From Prostheceraeus crozeri (Eukaryota > Platyhelminthes > Polycladida > Euryleptidae): 64,000 bases of DNA. Every line of letters begins with the position of its first letter. Positions within the stretch are counted from its first letter, which is position 1. The DNA lies in contig CAJQUW010001458.1 of NCBI GenBank assembly GCA_907163375.1, positions 62,001 to 126,000 of the forward strand, in the 5' to 3' direction. Both the position numbers and the translations under genes were made by a program. Below are positions 51,801-61,800 of this stretch, in pieces. The notes under the pieces are model-generated. The model did no database searches. It saw only the letters and a program-made list of their open reading frames with translations, and was not told the origin of the DNA.

Positions 51801-54800
51801 GTCCGGTGAGTTGGGAGGCCAGTTGGGCAGCAGAGCGACATCGTGTTCATTAAACTCTGCTTGACAACTTTCGCGGTATGACAAGGCGCTGAATCCTGCT
51901 GAAATATTGTTGTTTCACTGATCTCCATATGAAGGAGCACCTTCTCTTCGAGGATTTGGAGGTAGCGACTTGCGTTGACTTTCTCTCCTTTACAGAACAG
52001 CTCCAAGCCGCATCGTCCACGGGAAGTGATCTCCATATCATCACTGATGGCGGATGCTTCACCGTCTTCTGTGTGAAATGCGGGTTGAAGCGCTGACCAA
52101 TCCTACGGCGGACGTAACCCAAGCCACCACAGCGGACTTGCTGAAAGGTGCTCTCGTCTGAGAACATGACACGATCCCACCACTCGGCATCCTTATCCAG
52201 ACGATCGCGACAGAATTTCAGGCGCAATCTTCGCTGCTCCTCAGTAATCAAGGGTACTTTCGCAGGCCTACGAGCCACAAGTCCAAAATCATTTTTAAGC
52301 CTTCTGTGGATTTTCCTCGCACTTAGCTCCACTCCAGCAATATCATTGATTTCTTTGGATAGTTTTAGTGATGAAGATCGATGGTTCCGGGTGATGAGGA
52401 CTTTAAGAACTCGGTCCTGTCGTTTAGTACTTTTTCGGAGTCTTCCGCATGCGGAACGCTCGGAGTCTGGAGATGAGATTGCTTTTCTAACTGCTTTCCT
52501 GGAAACCTTGAGACGTTCAGCAATTGCTCTTTGAGAATATCCCTCATTGTACAGCGCAATCATCTGACCACGCATCAGCTGCGAGGTGTCACTCGATCTT
52601 CGAACCAATGCCATAGGTACTCGATGGATGACCTGAAAGCTATTGTTTTCCTTCGTAATTGTCCGTGCCGCAACGAAGTCAGCTAGATAACTTTCACCCG
52701 GAACAACATCACACGCTAAAAGCATCAAACTATCAAGTTTTTCATCATTAAATCATTCATTTAAGATCTGACAGGCGACATAAAGCAAATAGTATAAATT
52801 ATCTATATCCGCGTGAGTGGGCCCTTTAAATTGGCCACTACTGTAGGTGATCTTCAGGTTCACAAGAATCGAAGTTGTAGGCCTTCTTGGAAGTATCAGA
52901 AAGCCTAATTCTTGTAGAAGCTTCTGTAATAATTTCCAATATCCATTGTACGACAAGAATAAGTTAGCATGTATGTCAGAAATATATAGCCAATCACATC
53001 TGCACTGACTATGCTGTAATATACAGACGCTCGATAATAAGGTGTGCTGAACTGATTGAGGCAAATAGGTTATAAACGCTTGCAGTTCCCAATTCATTTA
53101 AATCTAATGTTCTCTTGAAAATGATAATATGCGCAGATGCATAGGCTACTTATGCATGTCAGAAGACAAACTCACGCATCGCATATTTGTATTCAAATGG
53201 CAGATTATAGAAAATTGATTGATACGTAAATGCAATATGTCCGTGTATAAGGAGCATATTTCCTTGACGAATAGCCGTCACTTTTCTGATGGAGATTTTC
53301 GACCCTCGACCATTGTAGATACGTCTAGCGTTTACTGACCATCGAAGATTACGTAATTGATGTCCTTCAATATATCTCCCGGTATTGGGATTCATAATTC
53401 TTATGGTTGCAGAGCAAGTACCAGACATCAGCAGGGCTTTGTTAAAAGCAACACGGACAAGCGGTTTTGCTGAAAAAGATAAATAGTCATAATTACACAA
53501 GATACATCATCAACAGAAGAATAAAGACGTTCAGACTTTCGACTGACCTTTTCACCGCTAATGACGGAAGCTTCCGTCATAATTCTGTCACTTGCCATGC
53601 TGATGCATTTTCTCTAATAAGCGATTGACGGAAGCTTCCGTCATTCAATATGATCTTTTGCTTGCGAAGGAAACATCATATTTTGAATTGGTCACTGTGA
53701 GTGACGCGCAATGACGGAAGCTTCCGTCATGATATGAGAAGATTCCTACATACTTTTTTTGAAACCCGCGTATGAAGCCATCGACTGTGTGTGATGCAAA
53801 TGATATCATATGCATCGCATACATCAGGTTCTCCGCTTTCTAACGATATAAGTTTTCTGCAAATCGATGAGAGAATTTAAACTGTAGATATCATAAAGAG
53901 CTTGTCACATTTCACATGGAATTGCATTATTCGATAAACTATAGATATACGTGCGTATGTACACAGGTTCGTCATTACAATTGCTTCTAACGAATTTGAT
54001 GATGACTGACACTGATAATTCCTCCACTGATCTGCAGTACGATGAAAATGCTGATCTCTTAGAAGAAGTAAACTTTGAAAATCTCCCATGGACGGAGGTC
54101 ACCTCCAACGACTCATTCAGACAAATCGACCAAACATTTTATGGCATACACGGCGTTCATCCTTGTTATCAGACTATTGAAATGAATGATGAAATTTCAT
54201 TTTTCAACATCATGTTCCCGGACGATTTATTCGAAGACTTGGCGAAATTCACAAACATTCGGGCCCGCATTTCCATCGAAACTAATGAGAACGTGGCTCC
54301 ACATTCCCGAATCAAAAATTGGAAAGATGTAACTCCAGATGAGATGCGAAAGTTTCTTGGTTGTGTATTTCTAATGGGAACTATTAAGAAACCGTTTATT
54401 GAGTCATACTGGTCGACGGAGGAAATGATTGCGACACCTTTCTTTTTTAATAAAGTCTGTCTTTCTCGAGATCGTTTCCAAATAATTCTTCGATTTCTTC
54501 GGTTCACCGATTATGACCGACTTGACACAAATGATCCGCTTCATAAGTCATCGGATTTTATTGCAAAGACAAAATGCATCATTCAAAATAGCTACATACC
54601 AACCGAAAATGTTGCTATTGACGAAGTGCTTCTCCTTTTCAAAGGTCGCTTATAGTTTCGGAATTTTATACAATGAACTAGCTCAGAGCTTCAAATTTTT
54701 AAAACTTCGAAGTTTCCTGGATGGACTGTAAGTCTCATTTCAGCGTACTATGCAGCTGTTTATCAGAAGTGATGTTTATCTTTGTCCAGAAACTGATGAT

Positions 54801-55860
54801 TTCTATAAAGATAGCGCTCTGAGTATATATTCTGATAGTAAGGAATGGGCTAAAATATAATTTTAGAAAGCAAAAATTGAAAAGAAGTCTTTTGAAAATA
54901 ATTGAATTTCGATTCAACAGCATGTCACTGCTTAGCAATAAAAAAAGCCGATAAGATGTGATATTTTATTAAACCTAAATATTTACCTTCACAGGCCGTG
55001 TCAGGGGATAAAAAAAGATGATGGAATTACCATTCATTTCTGATCGAACAAGCCTACCTATTAAACGAATATTCCAAAGAGAGCAATTGAATGTAGGACT
55101 AGTACATATGCTTAAAGATCTACGAAATGTGCTTCAAAAGAAGAAAAGGACAAACATAATTAGTCAACTAACCAATTGTCCTATCAAAAGCACAGATATC
55201 TGATTCAGAGAAAATGTAGTCTACAAAATAACTTGCTTAAAATGCAACAGAAGTGATACGTTTCTTTTAAGATGCTTTAATACAATTTTTTAAGATTCTT
55301 CATCTGTTTACAAACATTTACAACAATGCAATAATCACAATATTCTAACAGAACTTCTGACACAAGAAAATGATCATACCATCATACTGCTTCGCGAAGC
55401 GATGTGGATTGCTAACTTAGAACCCAAACTAATCTCCGGAGAAAAACGTGAACAGCACAAAGAATTCCTATTTTTATAAAATTTGCCTACCTGTTTGTGC
55501 ATCAAAAATTATGACTATAAATCTAAACTTTTTAAACTTCCATGTATTCTATATCTTTCCCCTTTCATTCTGACTTGCTATAAATTTGAAATTTGTTGAT
55601 ATTAGTACGTATGATCATCCTTCTATCTTCTGAAGCGGCTTATCCAGGCGAAAGTTTGGGCATAATTTAATTACACAATAGCATCGACTTTTTTGTCACT
55701 AGATTGAAAAGAAATCCTTTGACTTTAACGGTTTTAGTGACCTCATCAATAACATGCCAGAAAAGGAATGATAAAATACGTACTTTAATAGAAAAATGTC
55801 GACATCAACTACAGGTGAGATCGGTTCAAGTTTTGTAATGAAATGTCTTCTCTTTGCTGT

Positions 55861-55894
<34 letters not shown>

Positions 55895-58800
55895 CTGAAT
55901 ATAGATATTGATATGCCGAATATATACGAGTATTTTGAAGATCGCAATTAAATCAAACAGACATTGAATGTTTATTTGACCGGTTTCGAATAGAAGTGGA
56001 GCAGTCGCTTGCATTCTTCACCAGGAAGAGAATGACATAGAAAAATAAATAAAATTCTAATGGTGCAAGCATCAAAAAACTTCATAAGATGTCAGGATTA
56101 CGAGGGGATAGAATGAGCCATAGAATCTTTACGTCAATTAGCATCCATGCTGGTGACAGAGGTAGGAGATTTAGGATTAAATATAGGTGACCGTTGTAAA
56201 ACGTGCTGCATATTCAAGGCAAAGGGATAATCGGTCATCACTGACTTATGAATTTAATTTCTTTTCTTTTCGTTCATTTTCATTTCCTTCAATTTTATCC
56301 AATACAGAGACTTTCTCACTATGTTCCTGATGACCATGCTCTAAACGTTGAAATGACATTACTATATTTTCATCATTATGTCTGATGTCAAAGCGATGTC
56401 AAAGCGATGTCCAGTTATTCTCTTCCTGACCTTCGTATTTTCCAAATATATGGAAAAGAGGATTTTCAAGTTGGTCTAGCTACATGCAGTTTTTGTCGCT
56501 TTGATAGCACACCATGATAGAGACCTATGACTGATGATATCATTGTTGTTTGATTAGAAATACTTTAGCATGTCTTGCAACGCGCTGAGGTACGGTACAA
56601 CAGGGTGCAACACTTCCGGTCTGTTTAGTAGCTAAATTTTGTTTTCGTGGTATATTATGCAGTTGCGAGGAAACAAGAAATTGCTTCATCTTATAGATGG
56701 CGGTTTCCTCCAAAGTTACACCATCTAAATAATACCATTTCAATTATGGGTGATTCTCCAAATCCAATTTTCTAGGCTGTATTCCAAATATGGCTATCAA
56801 CGATATGGGGATAAACGAGAACGCGGGGGATTTCTGTGGGACTGATAATGAATTCAGTAGCATTCATTCACTTGATGTATTCATTTAAATATATCCACTT
56901 ACCAATCACAAATGTTTTTGAAATAGTTGTTTTGTAGAAGATGTTGTTATAACGGTACTGAACTTCCACACTGAATGAACATCGAGTCCCTACACAACGA
57001 GGTGCAAAACTAGCGACATTTATGGCACATCCATAGCCGCTGAGAGTGCGAGCACCTATAATTCTCCAATGAAGTCCAGCTATACTTCTGGAAGCAATAA
57101 TTTGTTGTGTGATCTGATTTTTGAAATATATGATAGCTGAAATTCTTCTGCGCAACAACATTGATCGGTTGAAGACGATCCAGACATACGGAGGTTCTGA
57201 AACAATGAATTAAGAAATTATTTTTCATGCATCAGAATGTTAGAGAATATGAAGAGGCTGTTAATTAACTTGACTTTTGGTGAATTCAACAATATCAAAA
57301 TTCCCTAAAATAATTTTAATGCGTGGTAAATTCTAACGGTCCATTACATAATGTAGTTCATCTTGACCACCTTGACGGGGTTTTAATCGCTCCATTGGCG
57401 GAGGAATCCCTCCCTAAGTGTCGTTCACCGGTTGATCACGTGTTCTCGCCAGTGCTGGCTGCAGTATTGGACTAACTCATGGTCCCGTCGTCTTGGAGGT
57501 CTGACACGTTGTTTGGAACCAATTCTTGGATACTATACTACTACTCCGTTATTCTCCTGGTACATCTTTCGTCTGTCCTGCGCATTATGTGACCAACCCA
57601 TTGCCATTTACTTTTCATGATGGCTAATGTGATGTCCTTCAGCTTCGTTCAACGTGTACTCTTCAAATGACCTTCAACATACTGCAGTATCTCTTATATA
57701 ATTGCATGCATTCAATATTTCGCGAGATATAGTCATTAGTCATAAAATCTGCCAAAAGTGAGATCTAGAATTTCTTTCAAAATGCTATTTATGATAACAA
57801 AGCCAATTAAAACTGCAAAATTGTGGCCGATAATCCTAAGGGGCAGAATATCAGTCGAATTTCAAAAATTTGCTAATTTCATTATCAGACACTGATGTTG
57901 AGATGCAAAATGAAGTAAAATGATAGGTTCAAGATCCTTATTAAATTATGGATTGGCAACGACCTTGCAATCTCACGCTTAGGTATTTTTCGAGTCGGTT
58001 GTTTTCATTTAATTAATGACTAATGTTCACTGTGCTGGTGTCCACATGTAATGCATCTACTGTATACCAATGATAATTAGCAACCAGTCAGATAATTTCA
58101 TTGATTCTAGGAGGAACTTGTTGTTATACAGTCCGTTTCATAAAAAGTGGATCATCCTAAAATTTGACTAAATAAAACATAAGTATGATACAGAAAGCAT
58201 TTTTCATGTTATTTCATGTCCCTAATATATTTAAATGTCCTAACATAATTTGATAAGCTATGATACAGTAATATTTTGTGGCCCTACCCTTATTGTCAAT
58301 GACATTACCAATTCATCTAGGCATTGATTCGATGATATCGTTGATTTTTGACTGATCTAACTTTCTCCACTCTCTTTTTAACAGTGACGTAAGTTTGTGA
58401 TACGCCATCTGTAGGTAGCAGTGAACGACGAACGTTACGTTTTAGAATACTCCAACATTTTCTATGGGATTCAGATCAGGAGAACGAGCTGGCCAATATA
58501 ATGTCCTAAGCCCTAATTGAGACTTGCATAAGTTGACTCTACTACTCCTGTGACACGTAGCATTATCATCCATAAATAACCAAGTCGATGGATCACCAAG
58601 TTGATGTGTCATTTGGCCAATGTTTATTCGTAAAACATTCACATAGCGTTCAGAATTCATGGTTCCTTGCTGTATGTGAAGTCTTCTACGAATAGTGGAC
58701 TTAGAAATAGACGAGTATAGTGCAGCCATCTCAGTTAACGAGAGACTTGGATCAACTTTAACAAATCTCAAAATTAGGCGGTCTATACGTTTGGATGTTT

Positions 58801-61800
58801 TGCGTGGACGGCCAGAGCCCTCTTTACGACAGAGTCGAAAATCATCATTATGCCATCGATGCACATTTGTGTAAGGGACATTTAGTCGCTTGCTTGTAGC
58901 TCGCAAAGAAAACCCTGACACTTTGCCTTTTGTGAATGCGATCTCGTTATTGTTCATTTGTGCTTTGTATTGTTTTCAACCGGTAAGAGATAGATTTCAA
59001 GCTGAAAGCAAACAGGAGTGCTGCCAACACCACCGCAACGAAGTCAGGAAGCTATGGAACATGAAGTCCAGTTAATCACATGTAGCAGTTACATTATTGT
59101 TGATGCATAATAGTGCTATACTGGCTCTGATCGACCGATTTTCTTTATTTTTGTTTTGCTTGATAGCTTTTGGCTTGTAGAACAACATATTACATAACAA
59201 AGGAAACAAATGTAATTTTATAAGAGTGAGGTATGATTTTGTGTAACATTGCTAAATGAAGATCAAATTATCTACTACTTTTTTTATCTATAACAGGAAA
59301 ACAACTCAATATTCATGCTTGAAATTTCCAACAATGATATAAATAAGCACAACTAACATATCTTCCAAATTTCAGAGAAATTCGTTCAAGTTTGGCGGAG
59401 TTAGACAAAATTGAAGTTAAGGCGATGTTTAAGGGTGATCCATTTTTTATGAAACAATCGTTACTTAGCTATTAAAGTTTTGTTCTTCGCTCTTCGCTTG
59501 TCATGCTGACGCTTCTTCAATCTTTCACTACTGTCCGCCGCTGACGAAGATCGGTGACCGAGAGAAAGCTTCGGAAACATGTATTTTAAAGTTAAAAAAA
59601 CGAGGTTTTTTATTAGCTCTTCTTACCTTGAGACGATTTTTTTTACAATGACAAATCTTGTTCATTCTTACAGTGACTACGAAATAGATACGGTTCAGGC
59701 GAGCGCAGTGGAGCTATGTAAATCAAATGATAAACTTACTCATGATATACGTCTTGGTGTATGTCCGCGTAAATGTCTGACCGTGGTAGAATATTGTTGC
59801 TACGATTGAAAAGCGATATGAGCTGCCTCCAGTATGCTTCAATGCACTGTTTTTGATATTGATCACAGCTCCCTTTCCACGCAGTTTGTCGTTTATCATC
59901 CATCTTATTCTTGATTTACCTGTCACGATGCTTCTGCCACTTTTTACTAAAATCCTCAAACTTATGAAATTTTTTATCAATAGGGCTTCATTCAGAAAGA
60001 ACAATATCCGTACTGGTCCTGCAAAACCTGTGGAATACAAGGCTAGTTCAATTTTAAGCTTTTAAAAGTTATCATTATGAGTTTAAGTCTTCATGATAAG
60101 AAATGTGTTAAGTAGACAATGGTTTTGGAATCGGAATGTGTACTCTGACCTAGTAATGTATTCTAGTTAGTTTTGGCCTTCACGAAGTCGAATAGATATT
60201 TCAATGTACCTAGCTGCCAGCAGCACCATGAAAAATGGCTTGCCAGCTGCAGGGAATCGATCTTAGTCCTATAAATGCTTGTGCGACACGAATATCACCA
60301 ATGCCAGCGAAGCAAGCTCCTAGCGATCGCACCAGGAACATCACAGCTTTGCGCACGCACTGTTAAACAATCTTCCTTGTTTTTTGCTATTGCTTAAAAG
60401 AAGCAACTTGATGATATGCAACTGCTCCGATTTCAGTGAGTGGCTAAATTTCATTTCTATTGACTGCCATTGATTTAGAATACCCAGTCGGAACACGGAT
60501 GAAAACCTGCGAAGTTTGGTTTAAATAAACATAATCGCTCTGTCGCTCGGTCGCACTACCGTCAATTGCGTTTCACTTGTCGCGGTCACAATGTCGGCGG
60601 TCACAATTGTGACGAGTCATTTATTCATTGATTATACACTGTAATTGCTATGATGTGTGGTGGTGAGGGTTTAATCCTGTCAATTGACACAGTCGCATAA
60701 GTGGCTCGTAGCTCAGTTGGTACAACACAGGCCTAGTTAACCTTGGTCGTAGGTTCGAATCCTGTCAGCCGCACATTTTTTGCATGGCAATTTGATCTAT
60801 CGTTTATTTAATTTAATTCTGTTGTTAATTGCTGTATTTCTTCCCCACCGTCACTACAAGGTAAAGCAGCCGTGAAGAGCTTTTCTGTAATTTCCATAAG
60901 ATCACTGCATAGCTTCTTCTTGGGTACCAGAGAGAAACCAAATAGCATTGTATAGGGTGCCAGACAATGATAATCCTCCCTTCCAGAAAAGCTTAATTCA
61001 GAAAAAAGGACACATTTTCTTTAGCATCGAAAGAATGAAAATTGCTGAGAATTGAAACAAGCCATTGAGTTCACGGAAAAGATCATAATCCAAACCAATT
61101 CCCTTCTTCGCAGCTTAGTAGTATACTTCAACAGTGCTTTTATTGGCATCACGAACTGTTTGACTTTAAGTTTTCCCAAGTCGCCTTTGGACTTTTTTGC
61201 TGTGAGCAGTTTTTCTTTCTGCGGCATGATCCGTGCATGGGAATGTTCTTTAGCGCCATTCACACTAACATTCATAGATATCAAAAATTCAAATCTTCGA
61301 AAGAGTTCCCAGTCTTGCTAATACCGGCACTCTAACACTCGTCTGACTCGAACGAGGTAAATTATTGACGCATGCAGCTCAAGCACTACGTGAGTTTTTA
61401 ATTGACGGTTAAGTTAATCCGTTAGATAGACAAAAAACGAAGAATACTTCAAAATCATGTCACTTTTTGTAAATGTATGTGGCACATCATTTGCATGGGA
61501 ATGGGCAATCAACCACTATTTTGCTAGCACCCTTTAGAATGCACTGATTGAAATAAAGAGCTGTTATTAGCATGTTTTATTCCATTTTGGGGAACCGCCT
61601 ATAATTTCAGGGCCATTAACGTCAACGACATGATTCTACAACTCCACAAGCTGTGCCACCTCAGACCGTAGCATGCCCCGTCTTTTACCGCGTCAGCATG
61701 TTCCTTGTGCCGTTCCTCCCTAAGACGACTGGTTTCGCCAACATACATGTAGTTTCAATCGTACCCTTCCTCACTGCATCATATCTGCCACACCGATCCG

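Noticed and set aside
61021-61321. Overlapping open frames on both strands, one Lys-rich.
   Set aside because: No recognisable motif, no splice-phase support, and mirrored frames suggest chance.
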